From contig CP070233.1 in assembly GCA_017355425.1 (NCBI GenBank), positions 5,761,272 through 5,825,271 of the forward strand: a stretch of DNA of 64,000 bases, read 5' to 3'. Of the stretch, positions 31,609 through 39,525 are shown one piece after another (within the stretch, counting starts at the first letter, position 1; each line of letters starts with the position of its first letter). Both the position numbers and the translations under genes were made by a program. The notes under the pieces were generated by a model that did not search any database, was not told where the DNA came from, and saw only the letters and a list, made by a program, of their open reading frames with translations. The DNA comes from Dolichospermum sp. DET69 (GTDB lineage Bacteria > Cyanobacteriota > Cyanobacteriia > Cyanobacteriales > Nostocaceae).

Positions 31609-32457
31609 ATGCAACAACATACTTTAGCTGGGGAAATTACTCAGAATGGTGTGGGTTTGCATAGTGGTGTCACGACTCAAGTGCGAATATTACCTGCACT
31701 ACCAGGAAATGACCGCTTTTTTGTGCGGGTTGATTTACCAAATTCACCGATTATTCCCGCCCAAGTTACGGCTGTGAGTCAAACTGTACTTTCTACTCAA
31801 CTGGGTAAGGGTGAAGTCTGTGTTCGCACTGTAGAGCATTTATTGGCGGCTTTGGCAGCTATGGGAGTGGATAACGCCAGAATTGAAATTGATGGACCAG
31901 AAGTACCGCTTTTAGATGGTTCGGCTCAAATTTGGTGTGAAAGGATTGCTGAAGTCGGTTTAGTCTCCCAAACGTCTAATAATTCAACAGTACCTTTACT
32001 TATTACCGAACCTATTTGGATTTATGAAGGTGATGCTTTTGTTTGCGCTCTACCCGCACCGGAAACCCGATTTAGCTATGGTATAGATTTTAATTTAGCA
32101 GCAATTGGTAATCAATGGCATAGTTGGTTATTAACGACGAATTTAAATAGTTCTTCTGCTGACTTTGCTTCGGAAATAGCCCCAGCCCGGACTTTTGGTT
32201 TACAGCATCAAATCGAATATTTGCAAAAGTCGGGACTAATCAAAGGTGGTAGTTTGGATAATGCTCTAGTTTGTGGAGTCCAAGGTTGGTTAAATCCACC
32301 ATTACGATTTGCAAATGAACCAGTCCGTCATAAAATCTTGGATCTAGTCGGAGATTTAAGTTTACTGGGAACTTTCCCTGTTGCCCATTTTTTGGCGTAC
32401 AAAGCTAGTCATAATTTACACATTCAACTAGCAGGAAAAATTTTAGGCTTGATCTAG
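31609..32457 (+). CDS. lpxC: UDP-3-O-acyl-N-acetylglucosamine deacetylase
   Basis: 282-residue zinc amidase performing the committed step of lipid A synthesis. Zinc ligands and active-site blocks are visible: [19 protein letters not shown] (first His), [17 protein letters not shown] (second His and the Asp) and [12 protein letters not shown] near the C terminus with the catalytic His. Typical length for cyanobacterial LpxC. The stop codon is one base before the fabZ start, indicating a tight operon. Confidence 0.96.
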   Translation: MQQHTLAGEITQNGVGLHSGVTTQVRILPALPGNDRFFVRVDLPNSPIIPAQVTAVSQTVLSTQLGKGEVCVRTVEHLLAALAAMGVDNARIEIDGPEVPLLDGSAQIWCERIAEVGLVSQTSNNSTVPLLITEPIWIYEGDAFVCALPAPETRFSYGIDFNLAAIGNQWHSWLLTTNLNSSSADFASEIAPARTFGLQHQIEYLQKSGLIKGGSLDNALVCGVQGWLNPPLRFANEPVRHKILDLVGDLSLLGTFPVAHFLAYKASHNLHIQLAGKILGLI

Positions 32458-32458
32458 A

Positions 32459-33016
32459 ATGCCTATTTGTACATCAATGTCTAATAATTTACATCAAGTA
32501 CCAGCAATGTCTACTATTACTGAAACTAATTCTCCCGAAGTGAATACATCTCTAGAAGATGATGTCAACACACAGACAATTAAAACTACCTTTAGTATTG
32601 AGGAAATTCAGGAATTATTACCCCATCGCTATCCATTTTTACTGGTAGATCGGATTATTGATTATGTACCTGGTAAAAAAGCCGTGGGTATTAAAAATGT
32701 TACCTTTAATGAACCCCAATTTCAAGGGCATTTTCCAGGGCGATCGCTTATGCCCGGTGTGTTAATTATTGAAGCAATGGCACAAGTCGGGGGTGTTGTC
32801 ATGACGCAAATGCCGGACTCAAAAGGAGGACTATTTGTATTTGCTGGTATAGATAAAGTCCGTTTCCGTCGTCAAGTTGTTCCCGGTGATCAACTGGTAA
32901 TGACAGTGGAACTGTTGTGGGTAAAGCAGCGTCGTTTTGGGAAAATGCACGGACGCGCAGAAGTGGACGGACAACTAGCTGCTGAAGGAGAACTCATGTT
33001 TTCTTTAATTAGTTAA
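32459..33016 (+). CDS. fabZ: 3-hydroxyacyl-ACP dehydratase FabZ
   Basis: 185-residue hot-dog dehydratase of type II fatty acid synthesis, supplying acyl chains also used by LpxA/LpxC. The catalytic His is in [13 protein letters not shown] and the catalytic Glu in [19 protein letters not shown]. The first 40 residues are an unconserved extension with an internal ATG at 32507 that is an alternative start; the chosen ATG 32459 follows the lpxC stop by one base. The stop lies at the first base of a long 48-bp repeat array. Confidence 0.96.
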   Translation: MPICTSMSNNLHQVPAMSTITETNSPEVNTSLEDDVNTQTIKTTFSIEEIQELLPHRYPFLLVDRIIDYVPGKKAVGIKNVTFNEPQFQGHFPGRSLMPGVLIIEAMAQVGGVVMTQMPDSKGGLFVFAGIDKVRFRRQVVPGDQLVMTVELLWVKQRRFGKMHGRAEVDGQLAAEGELMFSLIS

Positions 33017-33735
33017 GTCGGAACTATGATTTATTTGATTCATCTGATTTTGATGATTTAAGTCGGAACTATGATTTATTTGATTCATCTGATTTTCGTG
33101 ATGATTTAAGTCGGAACTATGATTTATTTGATTTATCTGATTTTGATGATGATTTAAGTCAGAACTATGATTTATTTGATTTATCTGATTTTGATGATGA
33201 TTTAAGTCGGAACTATGATTTATTTGATTTATCTGATTTTGATGATGATTTAAGTCAGAACTATGATTTATTTGATTTATCTGATTTTGATGATGATTTA
33301 AGTCAGAACTATGATTTATTTGATTTATCTGATTTTGATGATGATTTAAGTCAGAACTATGATTTATTTGATTTATCTGATTTTGATGATGATTTAAGTC
33401 AGAACTATGATTTATTTGATTTATCTGATTTTGATGATTATTTAAGTCAAAACTATGATTTATTTGATTTATCTGATTTTGATGATTATTTAAGTCAAAA
33501 CTATGATTTATTTGATTTATCTGATTTTGATGATTATTTAAGTCAGAACTATGATTTATTTGATTTATCTGATTTTGATGATTATTTAAGTCAGAACTAT
33601 GATTTATTTGATTTATCTGATTTTGATGATGATTTAAGTCAGAACTATGATTTATTTGATTTATCTGATTTTGATGATTATTTAAGTCAGAACTATGATT
33701 TATTTGATTTATCTGATTTTGATGATTATTTAAGT
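33014..33735. repeat. 48-bp tandem repeat array, about 15 copies
   Basis: Head-to-tail copies of a unit reading AAGTCAGAACTATGATTTAT, then TTGATTTATCTGATTTTGAT, then GATGATTT, with only a few substitutions (GAT/TAT, GG/AG/AA). The first copy is 45 bases. It starts at the fabZ stop. Because the unit is 48 bases, it stays open on both strands: 16-residue periods of Asp/Leu/Phe/Ser type on plus and Asn/His/Gln/Ile type on minus. Confidence 0.93.
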
Positions 33736-33882
33736 CAAAAGAATCATAGTTTAAGATCATGTAAGTTCCATAATTATCTTAATCAAAAAAATCAAAAAAA
33801 TCAAAAGAATCATAGTTCTGACTTTAATCAAAAAAATCAAAAGAATCATAGTTCTGACTTTAATCAAAAAAATCATAGTTGA
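33736..33882. repeat. Inverted, degenerate copies of the 48-bp repeat
   Basis: Contains four AATCATAGTT motifs and two AATCATAGTTCTGACTTTAA segments, the reverse complement of the unit start in the preceding array, separated by AATCAAAAAA runs. The two arrays face each other and could form a large cruciform or an RNA hairpin ahead of lpxA, whose ATG is five bases beyond. Confidence 0.82.
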
Positions 33883-33886
33883 AGAT

Positions 33887-34705
33887 ATGTTGAAAACACT
33901 TATTCATCCAACTGCTGTCATAGATACTAATGCGGAACTCCACCCCACAGTTCAAGTCGGTGCTTATGCTGTGATTGGAGCAAATGTTAGAGTTGGTGCG
34001 GACACTGTAATTGGCTCTCACGTCGTCCTAGAGGGACCCTGTGAGATTGGCACGGGAAATCAGATTTTCCCTGGTGCAGCTATCGGTATGCAGCCCCAGG
34101 ATCTAAAGTATGTGGGAGAACCAACTTGGGTAAAAATTGGCGATAATAATTCCATCCGTGAATACGTGACGATTAACCGCGCTACGGGTAGAGGTGAGGC
34201 AACTGTGATCGGTAATGGCAATCTCTTAATGGCTTATGTTCATGTAGGTCATAATTGCCTGATTAAAGATTCAGTCATTATTGCTAACTCTGTAGCACTA
34301 GCGGGTCATGTGCATATTGAATCACGAGCTAGACTCAGCGGCGTTCTAGGTGTACATCAATTTGTCCACATTGGGGAAATGTCAATGGTGGGGGGAATGA
34401 CACGCATTGATAGAGATGTACCCCCTTATATGTTAGTGGAAGGAAATCCGGCCAAAGTGCGATCGCTCAATTTGGTAGGATTAAAACGTTCAGGAATGGA
34501 GAAGAGTGATTTCCAATTAATGAAAAAAGCTTTCCGTCTTCTCTATCGTTCTGAGTTCCTATTTAAGGATGCTTTGCAAGAGTTGGAAAGTTTAGGAAAT
34601 ACAGAAGAATTAAAACATCTTCGCCGTTTCTTGCTTCTTTCTCAAATGCCAGGCCGACGGGGTTTAATTCCTGGTAAAGGTAAACAAGCTGTCAGTGATG
34701 AATAA
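33887..34705 (+). CDS. lpxA: UDP-N-acetylglucosamine O-acyltransferase
   Basis: 272-residue left-handed beta-helix acyltransferase, first enzyme of lipid A synthesis. Hexapeptide repeats run from about residue 5 to 190 (IHPTAVIDTNAELHPTVQVG, VGAYAVIGANVRVGADTVIG). The active-site region is GNGNLLMAYVHVGHNC, and the C-terminal helical domain starts near KRSGMEKSDFQLM. Length normal. The start is immediately downstream of repeat DNA, so its original leader has been replaced and its coupling to fabZ may depend on reading through the array. Confidence 0.96.
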   Translation: MLKTLIHPTAVIDTNAELHPTVQVGAYAVIGANVRVGADTVIGSHVVLEGPCEIGTGNQIFPGAAIGMQPQDLKYVGEPTWVKIGDNNSIREYVTINRATGRGEATVIGNGNLLMAYVHVGHNCLIKDSVIIANSVALAGHVHIESRARLSGVLGVHQFVHIGEMSMVGGMTRIDRDVPPYMLVEGNPAKVRSLNLVGLKRSGMEKSDFQLMKKAFRLLYRSEFLFKDALQELESLGNTEELKHLRRFLLLSQMPGRRGLIPGKGKQAVSDE

Positions 34706-35399
34706 TGAATAGTGAATCATTTGTAGGAGCGGGGTTTGTCTGTTCTCTTCGTTCCTACTGGCAGAATATGGATTTAATGAACCACGTTCGCGGAGCGTCC
34801 CGGAGGGATATAGGCACGAAGAACGCGAAGGAAGGAATGAGGAAGAAAGATATTTTTAATTTGGGAAGGGAGTAGGAAAGGAATTGACACTCTCACTGGC
34901 TTTAGCCACTGAGATTCTTGGTTCAACGAGTCCACTTAACTTAAACCCCTTGCGGTATTTAAGCCAGAGGTGGTTCTCTCCCCAAGCGTTAACTTCCCCT
35001 CTGCCCGAAGGTAGTTGCATTACTGCAAAATTTGATTGAGTTTAAATTCTGTGTCGTCTAGCTCCCATGAAGATTTTACCTATTCGGAGGGTAGTCGCTA
35101 GAACTATGGAATAGAACCCCATATCTTCAATTGTCAAGGTACAGATTACCGTCAGGTAGTTAGGTTTTTAGACAGGTTGATTACCGTTCCTGTTGTGAAA
35201 AGTATAACACTATAGAACGCAAAAGATAAATTCTCTTATCTTTTTAACCCACCTTTGCTAAAAAGAAACTCTATGCGGTTAAAACCGTGGTCAGTAAGCT
35301 TGTCGAACTGCACGAGTCGCTTATATCTCAGGGAGCCAAGCCACTGAGCTTTACGCTTACCGGATATTCCTGTAAAAATTTCAAATCTAAAATCTAAAA
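34706..35399. other. Intergenic region between lpxA and lpxB
   Basis: 694 bases without a protein gene. 34706-34885 holds a dispersed motif, AACCACG..GGCACGAAGAACGCG, interrupted by a small palindromic repeat (TTCGCGGAGCGTCCCGGAGG). 34886-35396 is an IS605-type remnant, listed separately. Confidence 0.7.
34886..35385 (-). mobile_element. Solitary IS605-type remnant with TnpB-style right-end RNA
   Basis: Read on the minus strand, the element begins after a TTTTAC target with a left end containing CGGTAAGCGTAAAGCTCAG and a GCGGTTTTAACC-type hairpin (35385-35270). It finishes with AGAATCTCAGTGGCTAAAGC followed by CAGTGAGAGTGTCAA (34925-34886). Both ends match the complete tnpAB element at 53.7-55.6 kb. 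The interior has no tnpA or tnpB. It contains CAGAGG/CCTCTG and other pairings next to the right end, consistent with a retained omega RNA (reRNA) scaffold. Boundaries are good to a few bases. Confidence 0.65.
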
Positions 35400-36557
35400 A
35401 TGCGGATATTTATTAGCACTGGTGAAGTTTCTGGCGATTTACAGGGTTCGTTATTAATTACAGCACTTCAGCGTCAAGCTGTGGCTGCGGGTTTAACGTT
35501 AGAAATTATCGCTTTGGGTGGGGATAAAATGGCTCAAGCTGGAGCGACAATTTTGGGTAATACCAGCGGTATTGGTTCTATGGGTTTGATTGAATCTTTG
35601 CCTTATGTGATTCCTACATTGAGAGTACAACGACAAGCGATCGCTCATTTAAAGAAAAATCCCCCGGATTTAGTTGTGCTAATTGACTATATGGGGCCAA
35701 ATCTGGGCATTGGTACGTTCATGAGCGAAAATTTACCTGATGTGCCTGTTGCCTATTATATCGCTCCTCAAGAGTGGGTATGGTCTATGAGTTTTCAGAA
35801 TACTAATCGCATTGTTGGGTTTACTGATAAATTATTGGCAATTTTTCCCGAAGAAGCCCGATACTATCAAAAAAATGGCGCAAATGTTTCTTGGGTAGGA
35901 CATCCTTTAATTGATAGAATGGCAAATGCTCCCAGTCGAGAAGTTACCAGAGAGAAGTTAGGAATTAAAGAGGCAGAAATTGCGATCGCACTTTTACCAG
36001 CTTCCCGTCATCAAGAATTAAAATATCTCTTACCAGTTATTTTTCAAGCTGCTCAAAATATCCAATCTAAAGTACCAAATATCCATTTTTGGATTCCTCT
36101 ATCTTTGGAAACATTTAGAGAACCAATTACAGCAGCAATTAAAAAATATGGTTTAAAGGCTACAGTAGTATTAGGTCAAGAACGGGAAATTTTTGCCGCT
36201 GCTGATTTTGCAATTACTAAATCGGGAACTGTAAATTTAGAATTAGCATTATTAAATGTACCGCAAGTTGTGGTTTATCGTCTTCATCCCCTAACTGCTT
36301 GGATTGCGCGTCGTATTCTTAAAGGTTCAATTCCCTTTGGTTCTCCAGTAAATTTAGTTGTCATGCGGGAAATAGTCCCAGAATTCTTACAGGAAAACGC
36401 TACAGCCAAGAATATTACTCAAGCAGTAATGGAATTGTTATTAAATCCTGAAAAGAAACAAAAGACTTTAAGAGATTATCAAGAAATGCGCCATTGTTTG
36501 GGAGAATTTGGAGTATGCGATCGCACGGCGAAAGAAATATTAGCAATGAAAAAGTAG
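35400..36557 (+). CDS. lpxB: Lipid-A-disaccharide synthase
   Basis: 385-residue GT19 glycosyltransferase joining UDP-diacylglucosamine with lipid X to form the lipid A disaccharide. Blocks recognised: ISTGEVSGDLQGSLL at the N terminus, LIDYMGPNLGIG, VAYYIAPQEWVWS, VSWVGHPLIDR, ALLPASRHQEL and the acceptor region TKSGTVNLELALLNVPQVVV. Full length. Last gene of the purC-bamA-lpxC-fabZ-lpxA-lpxB run. Separated from lpxA by an IS605-type remnant, so it may need its own promoter. Confidence 0.96.
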   Translation: MRIFISTGEVSGDLQGSLLITALQRQAVAAGLTLEIIALGGDKMAQAGATILGNTSGIGSMGLIESLPYVIPTLRVQRQAIAHLKKNPPDLVVLIDYMGPNLGIGTFMSENLPDVPVAYYIAPQEWVWSMSFQNTNRIVGFTDKLLAIFPEEARYYQKNGANVSWVGHPLIDRMANAPSREVTREKLGIKEAEIAIALLPASRHQELKYLLPVIFQAAQNIQSKVPNIHFWIPLSLETFREPITAAIKKYGLKATVVLGQEREIFAAADFAITKSGTVNLELALLNVPQVVVYRLHPLTAWIARRILKGSIPFGSPVNLVVMREIVPEFLQENATAKNITQAVMELLLNPEKKQKTLRDYQEMRHCLGEFGVCDRTAKEILAMKK

Positions 36558-36569
36558 ATAATAATTAAA

Positions 36570-37817
36570 ATGGCAAAAAACCGACCAATTGCAGTTGATT
36601 TATTTGCAGGTGCAGGCGGAATGACTTTAGGCTTTGAACAAGCTGGTTTTGATATCCTTGCATCTGTGGAAATAGACCCAATTCATTGTGCAATTCATAA
36701 ATTTAACTTTCCCTTTTGGACGATATTATGTAAAAGTGTGGAAGATATCACAGGGAAAGAAATTAGGAATAGTTCTCAAATTCATAATCAAGAAATTGAT
36801 GTAGTTTTTGGTGGTCCACCCTGTCAAGGTTTTTCATTAATGGGAAAACGTTCTTTTGATGATCCTAGAAACTCTTTGGTTTTCCATTTTATTAGATTAG
36901 TTTTAGAATTAAAACCTAAGTTTTTTTTGATGGAAAACGTGAAAGGAATAACAGTAGGTAAACACAAAGAATTTATTGGGGAAATAATTAATAAATTTGA
37001 AAATAATGGCTACAAAATCAATCACGATTATCAAGTTTTAAATGCGGCTAATTATGGAGTTCCCCAAAATCGAGAAAGATTATTTTTACTGGGTTGTCGT
37101 CAAGATGTAGAATTACCCAATTATCCAGAAAAGATGACATTTCCTAATCAAAAAGCTCCTACGGTTTGGGAAGCATTACAAGATTTACCTGCAATAGAAA
37201 GCTATCCAGAACTATCTCAGCAAGATTGGGTATTTGCAGAGTTTGGTGACCCTAGTAATTATGCTAAAAAACTGCGTAATCTGACAACTGAAAAAAATAA
37301 CTATTCCTATGAACGTCAATACAATCATACTTTACTAACATCAAGTTTAAGAACAAACCATAGTCCCGAATCTATGGAAAGATTTGCTTCTACACCCCAT
37401 GGTAAGATAGAAAAAATCAGTCGTTTTCATAAACTTGATCCTGATGGTTTATGCAATACATTAAGAGCCGGAACAGCCAGTAATAAAGGTGCATTTACTT
37501 CTCCTCGTCCCATACATCCTTTTATTCCTAGATGTATCACTGTAAGGGAAGCTGCGCGGTTACATTCCTATCCTGATTGGTTTAGATTTCATCCCACAAA
37601 ATGGCATGGTTTTCGACAAATTGGTAATTCTGTACCGCCACTTTTAGCGCAAGCAGTCGCAGAGGAAATAATTAAGAGTTTAGGGATAGAACCTTCTCAA
37701 ACCAAATGCGTTAAAGAGTTAGGAGATATTAGCTTATTAACACTGGATATGTCAGAAGCAGCTAAATATTTTGGAGTAAGTCGTCATGTTATAGAACCAA
37801 GAACTAGAAAAAAATGA
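36570..37817 (+). CDS. Orphan DNA (cytosine-5)-methyltransferase
   Basis: 415-residue C5 methyltransferase. Motif I is LFAGAGGMTLGFEQAGF (11-27), motif IV GGPPCQGFS with catalytic Cys85, motif VI MENVKGI, motif VIII QNRERLFLLG, and motif X QIGNSVPPLLAQAVAEEI. The region between VIII and IX should hold the target recognition domain (about residues 200-300). No restriction endonuclease gene is adjacent, so it is probably a solitary regulator or maintenance methylase. It follows lpxB by 12 bases on the same strand. Organisms rich in HIP1 often carry a solitary C5 enzyme for the CGATCG core; whether this is that enzyme is inference. Confidence 0.93.
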   Translation: MAKNRPIAVDLFAGAGGMTLGFEQAGFDILASVEIDPIHCAIHKFNFPFWTILCKSVEDITGKEIRNSSQIHNQEIDVVFGGPPCQGFSLMGKRSFDDPRNSLVFHFIRLVLELKPKFFLMENVKGITVGKHKEFIGEIINKFENNGYKINHDYQVLNAANYGVPQNRERLFLLGCRQDVELPNYPEKMTFPNQKAPTVWEALQDLPAIESYPELSQQDWVFAEFGDPSNYAKKLRNLTTEKNNYSYERQYNHTLLTSSLRTNHSPESMERFASTPHGKIEKISRFHKLDPDGLCNTLRAGTASNKGAFTSPRPIHPFIPRCITVREAARLHSYPDWFRFHPTKWHGFRQIGNSVPPLLAQAVAEEIIKSLGIEPSQTKCVKELGDISLLTLDMSEAAKYFGVSRHVIEPRTRKK

Positions 37818-37967
37818 ATACTACAAATTAAACCAGTAAACGCAAATTCTTTAGTACCAAGGAATAAGCATTTTTCCATCCCACCTGTTATCCTAGAAGC
37901 AGCAACTCTTGAACCTGTCTCAGCACTTTCTTTCTAATCAGCAAGTTTTAGCTTTGACATAATTACA

Positions 37968-38049
37968 AATGGAAGCCGAAGAGGATAGCCGTTTGAGTGA
38001 GTTGCTAGACAAACAACAAGCTGGTATGCTCACAGAATCAAAAATATAA
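37968..38049 (+). pseudogene. Short relic of an accessory protein gene
   Basis: From ATG 37968 the frame reads MEAEEDSRLSELLDKQQAGM followed by LTESKI and a stop. This resembles the N-terminal part of small cyanobacterial proteins with an LSELLDKQQAGxLTE pattern. The rest is missing. A relic next to a toxin-antitoxin-like pair. Confidence 0.4.
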
Positions 38050-38101
38050 TTGCAGCAAAAAAGTAATTCTCTTGAAGTCACGAAATAAACGAGGTGAACT
38101 C

Positions 38102-38383
38102 ATGACAGCGAAACAAGAACTAATTAAAGAAATTTCTCAAGCACCAGATTTTTTAATTGAAGAAGTATTAAATTTTTTACTGTTCATTAAAAACAGGTTT
38201 AAACAAAGAATTCCTGAAAATCAAACTGCCGATTTTACTGATAGTTTACCATCTACATCTTTGTTAAATTTCCTTGATGATATTCATAGCCAAATTCCTC
38301 AATCAGAATGGGAAAAGCTACCATCGGATCTGTCAAAAAATGTAGATCACTATTTATATGGTTCACCCAAAATTGAAGAATGA
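38102..38383 (+). CDS. Antitoxin-like protein (DUF2281-type N terminus)
   Basis: About 93 residues from ATG 38102, chosen because GAGGTGAA lies 6-13 bases upstream. The start at 38072 would add ten unlikely residues. The N terminus (KQELIKEISQAPDFLIEEVL and then NFLLFIK) matches the short helical module seen in many cyanobacterial antitoxins paired with PIN toxins. Its stop overlaps the next start (ATGA at 38380-38383), the translational coupling typical of type II toxin-antitoxin operons. Probably intact, although its partner is broken. Confidence 0.7.
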   Translation: MTAKQELIKEISQAPDFLIEEVLNFLLFIKNRFKQRIPENQTADFTDSLPSTSLLNFLDDIHSQIPQSEWEKLPSDLSKNVDHYLYGSPKIEE

Positions 38384-38526
38384 ATAAAGTATTTGCTGAT
38401 ACAGGTTATTGGATTGCTCTACTAAATCCTAATGATGAATTGCATCTTAAAGCTAGAGGTGTTACTGCATCTTTATCGTCTAATATACGGTTTTATAGCT
38501 TTGCTGAGAAATTAGATTTTTGTATT
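38380..38526 (+). pseudogene. Truncated PIN-domain (VapC-like) toxin
   Basis: Starts MNKVFADTGYWIALLNPNDE, the conserved PIN N terminus with the first catalytic Asp, and keeps similarity for about 30-45 codons. It then runs into a dispersed repeat (from 38527) and terminates at 38616 after unrelated residues. The remaining catalytic acidic residues are absent, so the toxin should be inactive. Confidence 0.7.
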
Positions 38527-38634
38527 GTCAGTTCAAAAATTAATCTGGGTGATACTTCAATCCTTTTAACCCGAATCAAAATTTTTATTGTCAGAATCAG
38601 GATGTTCAGGATTTAAGGATTTTCAGGATTTTGG
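38527..38634. repeat. 107-bp direct repeat, left copy
   Basis: Begins GTCAGTTCAAAAATTAATCT and ends with the 40-base dispersed motif GAATCAGGATGTTCAGGATT then TAAGGATT. A close copy lies at 39216-39321. The two bracket a 580-base segment holding a two-gene minus-strand operon. Confidence 0.85.
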
Positions 38635-38789
38635 TTTAAAATGTGATGTTTTGAATATTGATTTGATGATCTATTTTGAAGGTGCGAGAGTGAAGATAGA
38701 ATTACCGGAAAATCGTAAATCACAGAATACCTAAAAAATACCAAACTCAAATTAACATCCTGTAAATCCTTAAATCGGTGGATATTATG

Positions 38790-38861
38790 ACAGTAACCAC
38801 AATAATCTACAAAACGATGACGAATTTGTTTTTGTAATTCAACGGAAATATAAACACTCAC
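38790..38861 (-). pseudogene. Truncated HNH endonuclease-like gene
   Basis: The minus-strand frame starts MSVYISVELQKQIRHRFVDY followed by CGYCHN. This is the N terminus of small cyanobacterial HNH endonucleases with the first zinc-ribbon Cys pair (CGYC). After about 25 codons it enters repeat-derived sequence and stops at 38613; the HNH catalytic part is missing. Its ATG overlaps the stop of the gene at 38858-39199. Confidence 0.6.
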
Positions 38862-39199
38862 GCTACTTTTTGTTTTTCTTGAAATTGGTTTAAAGTATAT
38901 CTAGCTCTGGTTTTAAGAATATTCAATTGGTCAACTTGTGCCAATAATTTATCTAAAGTTTCAGATTCCTCATTTGACAATTGATTTTCAGAATTTTTCA
39001 TTAATAACTCATCTAATTGAATCTGGCTTTTAGGAGATAAAGAAGTTTCTACCAAAGCTTGCAATTCATCAAGACTTAAACCAATTAATAATTCTGTATC
39101 TGTTGATAAGTGGGTTAGCTGTTGGTAAGTTTCCAAATTTAACAATACACCAACTCTATCTCCCTGAGTGTTAGTTATATACTGTACTGATTCAGACAT
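38858..39199 (-). CDS. Antitoxin-like protein
   Basis: 113-residue acidic protein. The N terminus VQYITNTQGDRVGVLLNLET followed by YQQL resembles Phd/YefM-style antitoxin beginnings. The C-terminal two thirds are helical and Leu/Gln/Glu-rich. It overlaps the following HNH-like fragment by four bases (ATGA), a coupling seen in toxin-antitoxin-like operons. The downstream partner is broken, so this may be a surviving antitoxin. Family name uncertain. Confidence 0.6.
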   Translation of the reverse strand: MSESVQYITNTQGDRVGVLLNLETYQQLTHLSTDTELLIGLSLDELQALVETSLSPKSQIQLDELLMKNSENQLSNEESETLDKLLAQVDQLNILKTRARYTLNQFQEKQKVA

Positions 39200-39215
39200 G
39201 GTTTTAGATGTTAGA

Positions 39216-39321
39216 TGTCAGTTCAAAAATTAATCTGGGTGATACTTCAATTATTTTAACCTGAATCAAAATTCTTATTGTCAGAATCAGGATGTCCAGG
39301 ATTTAAGGATTAACAGGATTT
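39216..39321. repeat. 107-bp direct repeat, right copy
   Basis: Near-identical to 38527-38634, including the terminal 40-base motif (GAATCAGGATGTCCAGGATT then TAAGGATTAACAGG). Confidence 0.85.
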
Positions 39322-39525
39322 AGATCCCCGACGAAAATAATGATATTAATAATACAAAATCTTACTATATATGCGCGGATAGATTTTGACTCGTAACATA
39401 AATATAGCGCAATTTTTACGTCTTGTCAAGTTTTAAAATATTTAATCGCCAAAAACAAACTTCAGACAGATGAAAAGGCATAGACTCACCACTAGACTAA
39501 AAAAAGCCGAATTGGTGCTGAGAGT

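Noticed and set aside
33014-33735. Possible CRISPR array
   Set aside because: Units are contiguous with no unique spacers and no cas genes are nearby. The same applies to the arrays at 8662-9030 and 15249-15482.
33005-33760. 251-codon minus-strand frame, Asn/His/Gln-rich 16-residue repeats
   Set aside because: It exists only because the 48-bp unit is a multiple of three; the opposite strand is equally open and there is no start-site context or non-repetitive protein sequence. Kept as a repeat, not a gene.
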